NCBI RefSeq assembly: GCF_900107975.1
Contig: NZ_FNVF01000009.1
Location: 1 to 64,000 of the forward strand
Length of the DNA stretch: 64,000 nucleotides
DNA from: Paenibacillus sp. UNC499MF
Lineage (GTDB): Bacteria; Bacillota; Bacilli; Paenibacillales; NBRC-103111
Direction of reading: 5' to 3'
In this document: piece after piece, positions 27,644-36,052 of the stretch
How positions within the stretch are numbered: the stretch's first letter is position 1
How the letters are laid out: every line of letters begins with the position of its first letter
The notes under the pieces: generated by a model
The model's input: only the letters and a program-made list of their open reading frames with translations
Databases searched by the model: none
Told to the model about the DNA's origin: nothing
Program-made: the position numbers and the translations under genes

Positions 27644-29143
27644 ATGCCATATGTGGTGGATATTTCCATTAAAGCAAATTCTTTTATGGAGGTGAGAAAG
27701 ACAACGAATACTAAGCAGACCGGGATTTTCGACACTTCGTACAGGGCGTTGACGATTGGTATTATGCTGGTTCTGACAACCACAGCTTTCGAGGGACTGG
27801 CTATTACGACCATTGCCCCGAAATTGGCACAAAGCTTACAAGGCATTCATTTGTACGGTTGGATCTTCAGCTCATTTTTGTTGTCTCAGCTTGTGGGTAC
27901 CTTGGTCATGGGACAGCAGGTTGACAAGCGCGGCGTATTTACATCCCTGCTTGTGTCTTGCGGAATTTTTGTGCTGGGTACCGTGGTTGCGGCCGTTTCT
28001 TTGAATATGCACATCTTGATTGCCGGAAGAGCTCTTCAAGGTTTTGGGGCGGGAGCTCTGAGCACTTGTATTTATGCCAGTGTAACGCTGCATTATCCGG
28101 ATGCTCTTCGTACTCGGATCTTGGCGGCCTTCTCGATGGCATTTATCCTGCCTTCCTTAATCGGGCCTTACGTGGCAGGGCTTATTGCTTCCTATATCTC
28201 TTGGCGTTTTGTTTTCTGGATCGTTTTACCCCTGATTGTGTTGGCATTAAGTCTAACGTTCCGCTCTTTCCGTGCTCTGCAGCATCGGCAGGGTTTGTCC
28301 GGTAAAGCCCACACGGGTCCGGCCCAAACATCCGGCTCGAAGGTCATCCATGCGGTTCTGCTTGCCGTCGGAACGGGGCTGATGCTCACCGGTCTCGGTA
28401 TGATAACCGACTGGGAAGGAATTGTGCTAACTTTGGTCGGGTTATTCATCATGATTCCGCTATTGCGCAAGCTGCTGCCCCCAGGTACTTTTTCAGTGAA
28501 AAAAGGGCTGCCCGCAACTCTGGTTTCCAGAGGGCTATATGTCGCCTGTTATTTTGCAACGGAGAGCTTTGTGATCTTGGCACTGACCGAAGTGAAGGGG
28601 GTCTCGGCACAGTTTGCGGGGCTTCTCGTAGCCGCTGGTTCTTTGAGCTGGTCCGCCGCGGCGTGGCTGCAGTCCAAGCTTGATGCACGAGACCGGGGCC
28701 GCGGCCGAAAGCAGAGAGTCATGCTGGGAATCGGGATTATGATATCCGGAACTGTACTTGTGATCCTGGCCCTAATTTTGCCGGGCGGAGGAATTAAGCT
28801 CATCCTGCTCTCGCAGATGATTACGGGATTCGGTGTCGGCTTAGCCAACCCCACAACCGGCACCATTGCTTTACAGCATGCCGAGCCCGGGAAAGAGGGA
28901 GAAGTGTCTGCGGCTCTTCAATTCATGGATTCGTTTTGTATAGGAGTGAGCATTGGAGTCAGCGGAGCTTTAATCGCTTTGGCCGAAACTTTACAGTGGG
29001 GCGTATCTAATGGGATTCTCATCGTATTAACGCTTCAATTAGTCTTTGTCATGTTAAGTTTCTTGGCGTCCGTGCGAATTATGGAACTCATTCATCCTGA
29101 ACATCATGCGGTGAGTCATGCGAAGAACAAGCTTCCCATGTAA
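27644..29143 (+). CDS. MFS drug exporter (EmrB/QacA-like, DHA2 group)
   Basis: Up to 499 residues with 13-14 hydrophobic segments. Helix 1 'LTIGIMLVLTTTAFEGLAIT' is followed by 'APKLAQSLQGIHLYGWIFSS', the DHA2 pattern, and by 'GRALQGFGAGALSTCIY' (motif C region). The N-terminus is uncertain: ATG 27644 has no ribosome binding site, ATG 27686 overlaps a perfect GGAGGTGAG, and no standard start codon lies at a proper distance after it. The MGT glycosyltransferase follows after 64 bases, a pairing seen in macrolide or polyketide inactivation and export. Confidence 0.85.
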   Translation: MPYVVDISIKANSFMEVRKTTNTKQTGIFDTSYRALTIGIMLVLTTTAFEGLAITTIAPKLAQSLQGIHLYGWIFSSFLLSQLVGTLVMGQQVDKRGVFTSLLVSCGIFVLGTVVAAVSLNMHILIAGRALQGFGAGALSTCIYASVTLHYPDALRTRILAAFSMAFILPSLIGPYVAGLIASYISWRFVFWIVLPLIVLALSLTFRSFRALQHRQGLSGKAHTGPAQTSGSKVIHAVLLAVGTGLMLTGLGMITDWEGIVLTLVGLFIMIPLLRKLLPPGTFSVKKGLPATLVSRGLYVACYFATESFVILALTEVKGVSAQFAGLLVAAGSLSWSAAAWLQSKLDARDRGRGRKQRVMLGIGIMISGTVLVILALILPGGGIKLILLSQMITGFGVGLANPTTGTIALQHAEPGKEGEVSAALQFMDSFCIGVSIGVSGALIALAETLQWGVSNGILIVLTLQLVFVMLSFLASVRIMELIHPEHHAVSHAKNKLPM

Positions 29144-29207
29144 CGGACGACGGTTCCGTCGTAACAAAACCATCAAGAAGAGCGGAGGGAATATATAAAT
29201 TTCGGAG

Positions 29208-30428
29208 GTGGGCAAGATAGCACGTGCATTAGTTGTTATTACTCCGGCTGAAGGCCATGTAAATCCGTCGTTAGGATTAGTCACTCAGTTGATTAACAAT
29301 GGCGAGGAAGTTGTGTATGTGTGCACGGAGGAGTACCGTTCCCGAATTGAACAAACCGGAGCCCGGTTACTAACGTATCCCTTTCCGAAAGATGCTTTCT
29401 CTCATGATCCGGTGTTAAAACCGCTGGAGTACAAGCATCCTTATGAGTTCATTTATATGATGGCAGGCGGCATCATCCGGCGGATGATCCCCGAAGTGCT
29501 CCGAGTGATTGAAAATCAAAAGTTTGATTATCTAATCTTTGATTCCCTGATGGGCTGGGGAGGAACTCTTCTTGCAGAGAAGCTGGGAATCCCGGCGGTG
29601 TGTTCGATTGCCTCCTTTGCTTTCGTGGAGCCTTTGGGGACTGACCAAGGTCAGAGTGAGGAAGAGACGGATCCAAAGGAACTGTATGAGGCCACGATGA
29701 AAATAACGCGTGAGTTAGCGCAGCAGTATCATGTGAGTATTCCGGCCATAGAAGAGATTCCGGCACACGCGGGCCGGTTAAAGCTGGTGTATACCAGCCG
29801 TTATTTTCAGCCGCAGGCGGAAAAGCTGGACGACAGTTTTATTTTCGCCGGTCCTTCGATCATACCGCGGCAGGACGCTCCGGCCTTCCCGTTCGAGCTG
29901 CTTCGGGAACGATTCCCGCAAACCGTGTACATTGCGATGGGAACCATTTTAAATAAAAACTTGGCTTTTTATGAGCTTTGCTTTGAAGCATTTGGGGATT
30001 TGCCCGTGAATGTTGTTCTATCTTCAGGAAAATACACGGATATGGAGCCGCTGGCGGACCGGATTCCCGATAATTTTATCGTCAAGCCATACATAGCGCA
30101 GTTGGATATGCTGCAGCATACGGATGTTTTTATTACGCATGCGGGGATGAACAGTACCAGTGAGGCGCTTTATTACAACGTTCCGCTGGTGATGATTCCG
30201 TTAACGTCGGATCAGCCCCTTGTCGCCAGTCGGGTCCAGGAGCTGGGAGCGGGTATCACACTCGATAAGCACAGCCTCAGCCCGAGCGTTTTGAGAGATG
30301 CATTGGCGGAAGTGCTGAGCAATCCGCGTTATAAACGGCACGCATCCCTCATCGGTGAATCTTTACGGCAAGCCGGCGGTTACAAGCTGGCTGCCGATAC
30401 GATTATGAATCATTTTGCGAAAGTTTAA
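29208..30428 (+). CDS. MGT-family glycosyltransferase (YjiC/macrolide glycosyltransferase-like)
   Basis: About 406 residues of GT-B fold glycosyltransferase: N-terminal 'VVITPAEGHVNPSLGLV' (acceptor site with the conserved His), and the C-terminal donor-binding motif 'FITHAGMNSTSEALYYNVPL' then 'VMIPLTSDQPLVASRV'. Bacillus YjiC and YojK and streptomycete Mgt proteins glycosylate macrolides or flavonoids with UDP-glucose. The GTG at 29208 overlaps its own GGAGG; an ATT at 29199 would be correctly spaced from GGAGGGA at 29184, so the exact start is unclear. With the MFS exporter upstream it could form a modify-and-export resistance pair. Confidence 0.87.
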   Translation: MGKIARALVVITPAEGHVNPSLGLVTQLINNGEEVVYVCTEEYRSRIEQTGARLLTYPFPKDAFSHDPVLKPLEYKHPYEFIYMMAGGIIRRMIPEVLRVIENQKFDYLIFDSLMGWGGTLLAEKLGIPAVCSIASFAFVEPLGTDQGQSEEETDPKELYEATMKITRELAQQYHVSIPAIEEIPAHAGRLKLVYTSRYFQPQAEKLDDSFIFAGPSIIPRQDAPAFPFELLRERFPQTVYIAMGTILNKNLAFYELCFEAFGDLPVNVVLSSGKYTDMEPLADRIPDNFIVKPYIAQLDMLQHTDVFITHAGMNSTSEALYYNVPLVMIPLTSDQPLVASRVQELGAGITLDKHSLSPSVLRDALAEVLSNPRYKRHASLIGESLRQAGGYKLAADTIMNHFAKV

Positions 30429-30506
30429 CCTATCTGTTATATACTCGAATGCACGTTTTCTATTGGATCTATCCGAAAGAGTTTAAAATACCGCACTAAT
30501 TTAAAG

Positions 30507-30530
30507 AGCAGACCGGAGGGTCTGCTTTTT
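30507..30530 (+). terminator. Terminator after the glycosyltransferase gene
   Basis: AGCAGACC (30507-30514), loop GGAG, GGTCTGCT (30519-30526), then a T-run. Confidence 0.88.
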
Positions 30531-30604
30531 GGTTCTTTTGGAACAGGCATCTTGTAAAACTCCAAGTGGTGTTCCAGAGATAATCTTCTAACTTGTCCTC
30601 TCTC

Positions 30605-30838
30605 TCAGATCTTGCCCCGATCTCCCTTGTTTGCAGGCAGCATAACCCAGACACTCATCAGTTGAGTTACCGCAGCGTCAATTGTCTCGTATGGAACCTG
30701 GTTCCGGGCTTGTGTCGAAATTCCTTGAAGAAATGTTTCAAGTAAGGTAACCAGCATGGCGATATCCGTAGAACCCCGCAGTTCGCCATTTGATACAGCC
30801 TTTTCTATACAATTTTTTATCCATCTGCGGACCCCTTA
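30605..30838 (-). pseudogene. C-terminal remnant of a TetR/AcrR-family regulator
   Basis: The minus strand reads WIKNCIEKAVSNGELRGSTD, then 'LVTLLETFLQGISTQARNQV' and 'AAVTQLMSVW' before a stop at 30605. This is the typical closing helix pair of TetR proteins (FLQGLxxQAR). A stop codon interrupts the frame just upstream of 30838 and no HTH is found, so only the last 70 or so residues survive. It points toward the MGT/MFS pair and may once have been their regulator. Confidence 0.68.
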
Positions 30839-30878
30839 GGCTGCTCCTTGTATATTTTCACGGATAGACCCGATCACG

Positions 30879-31046
30879 ATGAACTCTATGAATCTTGCAG
30901 GAATCAAAGATCCAGTGCCACTTCTGCCGGCAGCGGATTTTTTTGATTGGCGGCAGTCTATTTTTTGTGTCCCCAACACTGAGTTTGTCCCGGAGGAAGT
31001 CTTTGGGCTTTTCGTAATTATACCCGCAAGGATATGCCGTTTATAA
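30879..31046 (+). other. Small open frame of unknown status
   Basis: A 55-codon frame starts at ATG 30879 and contains 'DPVPLLPAADFFDWRQSIFC' and 'EEVFGLFVIIPARI'. The residue mix looks protein-like, yet no ribosome binding site is evident and no family is recognised. It could be a gene fragment; the whole 30540-31150 region looks like decayed DNA. Confidence 0.2.
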
Positions 31047-31121
31047 AATGAATCTTGATTTCAAACCGTGGCAGAGGTCCACGCAGGCGGAAATCCGGAT
31101 GCATATGCTTACAGCAAATTT

Positions 31122-31136
31122 AAAAAAAAAAAAAAA
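31122..31136 (+). repeat. Run of 15 A before the first ATP-grasp gene
   Basis: An uninterrupted 15-A tract ends 17 bases before the ATG at 31154, next to the ribosome binding region GAGAGGG. Tracts of this length are prone to slippage and could change spacing or transcript structure of the phosphonate operon. Confidence 0.7.
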
Positions 31137-31153
31137 GACGAGAGGGATGGCCA

Positions 31154-31882
31154 ATGCCCGTTGGAAAAATGAAAAAGTACAAAGTCATGTTGAAACATCC
31201 CGTTTTGCGTTCACATTTACCTAAAACCCGCTGGTTTACGAAATCGAGGACCAAGCGAATGCTGAAAACCTATTCATCGGTCTTCATAAAACCTAATCAC
31301 GGGAGTGGCGGCAGCGGGATTATCCGGGTCAAGAGATTGAAAAAACGATACGAAGTTCGTAGTGCTTCAAGACGAAAGGTTGTTCCATCCAGTCGTCTCT
31401 TTAGAGCCATTAAGTCATACCGGCAACCTGGACATCAGTATCTGGTACAGAAAGGACTTCGCTTAGCCAAGTACCACGGGTCGATTTTCGACATCCGGAT
31501 TTACTTACAGAAGCCGAGGGGGAAATGGGTTATTTCCGGCTTGGTCGCTCGTGTCGCGGCACCTCGTAAGTATGTGACCAATTATCTTAAAGGAGGGCAT
31601 GCAGTATCCTTGAATCGGGCACTTTACAGTCTTTTTAAGCACAACCGCTCCAAAGCGAATGCCTATATACGCAAAATTTCCAAACTATCCGTCACCATAG
31701 CCAAAACGATTAATAAACGGCACCCGGTTCGCGAATTGGGGGTTGACATTGCCATAGATAAAAAAGGCCGCATTTGGATTATCGAGGCCAATTCACGCCC
31801 CGGGCATATGTTATTTACTCAACTGTCCGATTCTACAATGATCAACACCATCAGGAGAAACAAGCGTATTATTCGAAAGTAG
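31154..31882 (+). CDS. YheC/YheD-like ATP-grasp protein, first copy in phosphonate cassette
   Basis: 242 very basic residues with an ATP-grasp core: nucleotide-binding strand-loop 'VFIKPNHGSGGSGIIRV' (about 47-63), 'DIRIYLQK' and the metal-binding end 'LGVDIAIDKKGRIWIIEANS' (about 196-215). YheC/YheD proteins are endospore-associated ATP-grasp proteins of about 350-450 residues; this one is a compact core. ATP-grasp enzymes usually join a carboxylate to an amine. It heads a tight operon whose next three genes make 2-aminoethylphosphonate, an amine, so ligation of a carboxylate to 2-AEP or to a carrier is a reasonable hypothesis. The actual substrates are unknown. Confidence 0.83.
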   Translation: MPVGKMKKYKVMLKHPVLRSHLPKTRWFTKSRTKRMLKTYSSVFIKPNHGSGGSGIIRVKRLKKRYEVRSASRRKVVPSSRLFRAIKSYRQPGHQYLVQKGLRLAKYHGSIFDIRIYLQKPRGKWVISGLVARVAAPRKYVTNYLKGGHAVSLNRALYSLFKHNRSKANAYIRKISKLSVTIAKTINKRHPVRELGVDIAIDKKGRIWIIEANSRPGHMLFTQLSDSTMINTIRRNKRIIRK

Positions 31883-31924
31883 GTTTCTTGCACGTTATTT
31901 TAGGGGGAGAAGGAGAGCACTTCA

Positions 31925-32821
31925 ATGAAAAAAACAAAACAGCTTAGAGACTTGGTCGGTTCACAAAAACCGGAGTTTATTATGGAAGCCCATAATGGTC
32001 TGTCTGCCAAAATAGTGGAGGAGGCGGGATTTAAAGGAATCTGGGCCAGTGGATTATCCATCTCCGCGGCGCTGGGAGTTAGGGATAACAACGAGGCCTC
32101 CTGGACGCAAGTTTTGGATGTTTTGGAATTCATGAGTGATGCTACCTCCATCCCGATCTTGCTGGACGGAGATACGGGGTACGGCAACTTTAATAACGCA
32201 AGACGGCTGGTGAAAAAACTGGAGCAGCGTCATATTGCGGGAGTATGCATTGAAGATAAGCAGTTCCCCAAAACGAATTCCTTTATTAACGGTCAGGATC
32301 AATCTTTGGCTGATATCGAAGAGTTTTCCGGGAAGATTAAAGCGATGAAAGATACTCAAACGGACGAGGATTTTACGGTGGTGGCCAGAGTAGAAGCATT
32401 TATTACGGGGAAAGGGCTTAAAGTGGCCCTGGAGCGGGCGGAGGCTTACCGTAAGGCAGGAGCCGATGCCGTATTTATACACAGCAAAAGATCGGATGTC
32501 GCGGAGATTGAAGCGTTCATGAAGGAATGGGCCGGAAGATTGCCGGTAGTGATCGTGCCTACCAAATACTATACGACTCCAACCGTGAAGTTTCAGGAGA
32601 TGGGAATTAATCTTGTGATTTGGGCAAACCACAATTTGAGAGCATCCATTCAAGCAATGAAACACTTATCGGACCGAATTTATCGGGATCAAAGCCTAAT
32701 TCATGTCGAAAAAGACGTCGCACCCCTGGAAGAGGTTTTCAGACTTCAGGGGGCCCAAGAGCTGGAAGCAGCGGAACAGCAATACCTCCCGTCAGAACCG
32801 GATTCGGGTGAACGCGCATAA
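31925..32821 (+). CDS. aepX: Phosphoenolpyruvate mutase
   Basis: 298 residues. It converts PEP to phosphonopyruvate, forming the C-P bond that starts nearly all natural phosphonates. The diagnostic motif [11 protein letters not shown] (Glu110-Asp-Lys112) is present in the form EDKxxxKxNS that separates PEP mutase from isocitrate lyase-like relatives. Other family signs are '[20 protein letters not shown]' and '[20 protein letters not shown]' with the Mg-binding Asp pair. AGGAGAG lies before the ATG, and the stop overlaps the next start by one base (TAATG), so the two enzymes are coupled. Confidence 0.95.
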   Translation: MKKTKQLRDLVGSQKPEFIMEAHNGLSAKIVEEAGFKGIWASGLSISAALGVRDNNEASWTQVLDVLEFMSDATSIPILLDGDTGYGNFNNARRLVKKLEQRHIAGVCIEDKQFPKTNSFINGQDQSLADIEEFSGKIKAMKDTQTDEDFTVVARVEAFITGKGLKVALERAEAYRKAGADAVFIHSKRSDVAEIEAFMKEWAGRLPVVIVPTKYYTTPTVKFQEMGINLVIWANHNLRASIQAMKHLSDRIYRDQSLIHVEKDVAPLEEVFRLQGAQELEAAEQQYLPSEPDSGERA

Positions 32822-33981
32822 TGGACACAAAATTGTTAGGAGAAGAATTAGAGAAATTAGGATATACCTTTTTCAGTGGTGTTCCCTGTTCCTTTTTAAA
32901 AAACTTGATCAATTATGCCATCAACGAATGCGATTATGTTGCTGCGGCTAACGAAGGAGATGCGGTCGCTATTGCATCGGGAGCTTATATAGGAGGGAAG
33001 AAGTCAGTAGTCCTTATGCAAAATTCAGGACTAACCAACGCTGTTTCACCTTTGACCTCCCTGAATTACCCTTTTCGTATTCCGCTGCTTGGATTTGTCA
33101 GCCTGCGCGGAGAGCCGGGCATACCCGATGAGCCTCAGCATGAACTGATGGGCCGGATTACAACGCAAATGCTCGATTTGATGGATGTGGAATGGCAGTA
33201 TCTCTCCACAGATTTAGAGGAGGCAAAAAAGCAGTTGTTTCAGGCTGACGAACACATAGCCCGGAATCGCCCGTTCTTTTTTGTCGTTAAGAAAGGCACT
33301 TTCGACAAAGTGCACCTGCGAAAACAGCAAACCTCCGTTCATTTAAATCAGCTCCGGCAGCATGCTCATGCGGACCATCAAATGCCTGCGCGGTATGACG
33401 CATTATCCGCGATCAACTCCGTGAAAGACGGCAATACCGTACAGCTCGCGACAACGGGTAAAACCGGACGCGAATTGTATGAAATCGAAGATGCGGAAAA
33501 CAATCTGTACATGGTTGGATCTATGGGATGCATCGGTTCTCTTGGACTCGGGTTGGCTTTGAGCCAACCAAGCAAAGATATCGTCGTCATTGACGGAGAC
33601 GGTTCTCTTCTGATGCGTATGGGGAGCCTGGCAACCAACGGCTATTATCATCCCGCTAACATGATTCATATTCTGCTCGACAATAACGCACATGAATCAA
33701 CAGGCGGGCAAAGTACCGTATCCCATTCTATTAATTTTATAGATATTGCGGCTTCCTGCGGGTATACGAACTCGGTTCACGTTCACAGTCTCGAGGAACT
33801 GCAAGCTTTTGTACAGGAATGGAAAGTGAGCAAAGGTCTTACGTTCGTGCTCCTGAAAATATCCATAAATTCCAAAGATCAGCTTGCCCGCCCGCATATG
33901 AAGCCTCACGAAGTAAAAGAACGTCTGCAGCGTTTTATTCATAACGATCCTTTGAAAGACAAGGAAGTGGGCGGTACATGA
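32821..33981 (+). CDS. aepY: Phosphonopyruvate decarboxylase
   Basis: 386 residues, ThDP-dependent. It removes CO2 from phosphonopyruvate to give phosphonoacetaldehyde, pulling the unfavourable mutase reaction forward. The N-terminal half carries 'FFSGVPCSFLKNLINYAIN' and 'ANEGDAVAIASGAYIGG' with the catalytic Glu; the C-terminal half carries the ThDP/Mg motif from 'IDGDGSLLMRMGSLA' (Gly259-Asp-Gly) to 'LLDNNAHESTGGQST'. Length and order match known Ppd enzymes. It overlaps the transaminase gene by four bases (ATGA). Confidence 0.95.
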   Translation: MDTKLLGEELEKLGYTFFSGVPCSFLKNLINYAINECDYVAAANEGDAVAIASGAYIGGKKSVVLMQNSGLTNAVSPLTSLNYPFRIPLLGFVSLRGEPGIPDEPQHELMGRITTQMLDLMDVEWQYLSTDLEEAKKQLFQADEHIARNRPFFFVVKKGTFDKVHLRKQQTSVHLNQLRQHAHADHQMPARYDALSAINSVKDGNTVQLATTGKTGRELYEIEDAENNLYMVGSMGCIGSLGLGLALSQPSKDIVVIDGDGSLLMRMGSLATNGYYHPANMIHILLDNNAHESTGGQSTVSHSINFIDIAASCGYTNSVHVHSLEELQAFVQEWKVSKGLTFVLLKISINSKDQLARPHMKPHEVKERLQRFIHNDPLKDKEVGGT

Positions 33982-35090
33982 GTTCCTCCGTCAAGAAAAA
34001 CATTTTGCTTACTCCTGGACCGGCAACGACTACAGATAGTGTGAAATGGTCACAGGTGGTTCCGGATATTTGTCCTCGCGAAGCCGAGTTTGGTCAAATT
34101 ATGGAGTATATTTCCTCGGAACTTACCCGGCTGGTTGCAGACCCGGATCATTATGCGACCGTATTGTTTGGCGGATCGGGTACTGCGGCGGTAGAATCCA
34201 TCATCAGTTCGGTCCCGAACCAAGATACGGTGGTCATTGTGAGCAATGGTGCCTATGGAAAACGGATGTGCGAAATAGCGGAAGTTTATGGAGTGAATTA
34301 TTTTGAATTCAAAAGTCCTCCTGATGATGCCATTGATTTGGCTGATTTAGAAAGGTGCATCCAATCCTCCAAACGCACCGTCTCCCATCTGGCCGTCGTA
34401 CATCATGAGACGACAACCGGCCTGCTTAACAAGGTAAAAGATATCGGAGAATTATGCAAAAGGTATCAAATCGACATGTTGGTAGATGCCATGAGCTCGT
34501 TTGCGGCCGTTCCGATTCAATTGAAGGAAATGAATATTGCCTACCTGGCGGCAAGCTCCAACAAAAACTTGCAGGGAATGGCCGGGGTTTCGTTCGTGAT
34601 AGCCGAAAAAACTAAATTGGAGAATTTGAAAGGTCGGAAGCCGAGAAGCTATTATTTGAATTTATATGCTCAATACAACTATTTTAAGGAACATGGCCAG
34701 ATGCGGTTTACTCCTCCGGTCCAAACCCTATATGCGCTTAAACAAGCGATTGAGGAATTAAAGCAGGAGGGAGTGGATAAAAGGTACGAACGCTACGCGA
34801 CATCCTGGAAAACCTTAATTAACGGATTAGCCCGATTGGGGCTGACCTATATCGTTCCCGAAGAGCACCATGCCAAAATCATCACTTCCATTCTCGAGCC
34901 TCAGTGTGCGGACTATAACTTTCAATCTATGCATGATTATTTTTACAGCAAAGGCATTATGATCTATCCCGGCAAAATCGCGAAACTAAATACGTTCCGG
35001 ATAGCCAATATAGGCGATATAACGTACAAGGAAATGGAGTTATTTCTGGAATTGCTTGAACGCTATCTCGCTAGCCTAAAATGCGGATGA
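33978..35090 (+). CDS. phnW: 2-aminoethylphosphonate transaminase
   Basis: 370 residues of fold-type I aminotransferase. In this context it should run toward synthesis, converting phosphonoacetaldehyde to 2-AEP. It shows the family start 'LLTPGPATTTDSVKWSQ', 'VVHHETTTGLLNKVKDIGEL', 'DMLVDAMSSFAAVPI' (cofactor Asp) and the PLP lysine in ASSNKNLQGMAGVSF (Lys196). PhnW also serves catabolism next to phosphonatase (PhnX), but no phnX is here and the mutase and decarboxylase precede it, so this is the biosynthetic AepZ role. It ends 19 bases before the second ATP-grasp gene. Confidence 0.93.
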   Translation: MSSSVKKNILLTPGPATTTDSVKWSQVVPDICPREAEFGQIMEYISSELTRLVADPDHYATVLFGGSGTAAVESIISSVPNQDTVVIVSNGAYGKRMCEIAEVYGVNYFEFKSPPDDAIDLADLERCIQSSKRTVSHLAVVHHETTTGLLNKVKDIGELCKRYQIDMLVDAMSSFAAVPIQLKEMNIAYLAASSNKNLQGMAGVSFVIAEKTKLENLKGRKPRSYYLNLYAQYNYFKEHGQMRFTPPVQTLYALKQAIEELKQEGVDKRYERYATSWKTLINGLARLGLTYIVPEEHHAKIITSILEPQCADYNFQSMHDYFYSKGIMIYPGKIAKLNTFRIANIGDITYKEMELFLELLERYLASLKCG

Positions 35091-35109
35091 GAAAGAAAGG
35101 TGGAGTTCA

Positions 35110-35850
35110 ATGGCATTGGCGACAAGAAATAAGTGGTACAAATATCTGATTTTGAGAAGGCATGCATCTCTAAAGCGTTACGTACTCAAAACGAAGCTCC
35201 TGAACCGGTATGCTTTTTCGAAACTACTCTCTAAGTACAGGCATGTTATCTTAAAACCGGTGTGGGGGAGCCGTGGGCGGGGGGTCATTCAAGTCTCCTG
35301 GAAAGGAGGACATAAGTACGCCGTACATTACGAGAATAGAAAAATTATAATTCGGGGCAGAACCAACACGTATCGTTATATCAGAAGAAAAATCGGGAAC
35401 ACCAGTTATATGGTTCAACGCAGAATTACCCGTCCGACCATCAACAAACGCCCTTTTGATATGAGAGTCATCATTCAACGGAGAATTTACTCATCCGCAT
35501 GGGTAGTCACAGGAAAGGTTATCAAAGTTGCAGGTAAAGGTTATATCGTTTCCAACCATACACGGAGTAAGGGCAAATTGCACCGTTTTAAATCCGGCAT
35601 CAGACGATCTTCCGTCCGGCACCTGTCCGCCAGTGCGTTAGAGTCCCGTATTGATCGTGTTTCCATACGTTCCGCGAAGAGATTGAGCGCATTTTTTCCA
35701 GGACATCGCATATATGGACTGGATATCGGAATAAACCGGAAAGGGCGTATCGGAATTATTGAAGCTAATCTTTATCCGGCAAGTTCTCATTTCCTGAAGC
35801 TGAAGGATAAAACGATGTATCACCGCATTATGGATTATAAAAACGGTTAA
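35110..35850 (+). CDS. YheC/YheD-like ATP-grasp protein, second copy in phosphonate cassette
   Basis: 246 very basic residues, same size and architecture as the protein at 31154 but clearly diverged: 'VILKPVWGSRGRGVIQVS' for nucleotide binding, 'DMRVIIQRRIYSSAWVVTGK' and 'YGLDIGINRKGRIGIIEAN' for metal binding. The conserved Lys, Arg and Glu-Ala-Asn positions are kept, so it is probably active. AAAGGTGG lies before the ATG. Two ATP-grasp proteins around one 2-AEP pathway suggest two successive ligations, or a heteromeric enzyme. Confidence 0.83.
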   Translation: MALATRNKWYKYLILRRHASLKRYVLKTKLLNRYAFSKLLSKYRHVILKPVWGSRGRGVIQVSWKGGHKYAVHYENRKIIIRGRTNTYRYIRRKIGNTSYMVQRRITRPTINKRPFDMRVIIQRRIYSSAWVVTGKVIKVAGKGYIVSNHTRSKGKLHRFKSGIRRSSVRHLSASALESRIDRVSIRSAKRLSAFFPGHRIYGLDIGINRKGRIGIIEANLYPASSHFLKLKDKTMYHRIMDYKNG

Positions 35851-35860
35851 CGATCACATG

Positions 35861-35899
35861 TACATGTTCTTGTCCCAAGGTCAAAGACAAGAACATGTA
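35861..35899. other. Perfect 14-bp stem-loop after the phosphonate operon
   Basis: TACATGTTCTTGTC (35861-35874) pairs fully with GACAAGAACATGTA (35886-35899) around an 11-base loop. No T-run follows, so it is not a classic intrinsic terminator; it may stabilise the mRNA 3' end or be a protein site. Confidence 0.55.
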
Positions 35900-36018
35900 T
35901 GGCACGACCTAAATACATATACCGGGTAGAAAATGAGCCCTTGGATTGGAATTGCGTTCTTTATTAAGAATTCCCAGGTATGCTTATTCTTGACGTTAGG
36001 AACGATAATAGTTATTAT

Positions 36019-36033
36019 AGACTTGTAAAGTCT
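36019..36033. promoter_or_regulatory. Inverted repeat upstream of the Rrf2 gene
   Basis: AGACTT-GTA-AAGTCT is a perfect inverted repeat 20 bases before the Rrf2 start codon and next to A+T-rich promoter-like sequence (GTTATTATAG). It is a likely autoregulatory operator. Confidence 0.5.
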
Positions 36034-36052
36034 GTGTTTGAGGTGATGATGA

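Noticed and set aside
31048-31176. Small gene spanning the 15-A tract
   Set aside because: A frame of about 42 codons crosses the tract, but the poly-Lys run comes only from the A-tract and nothing else supports coding.
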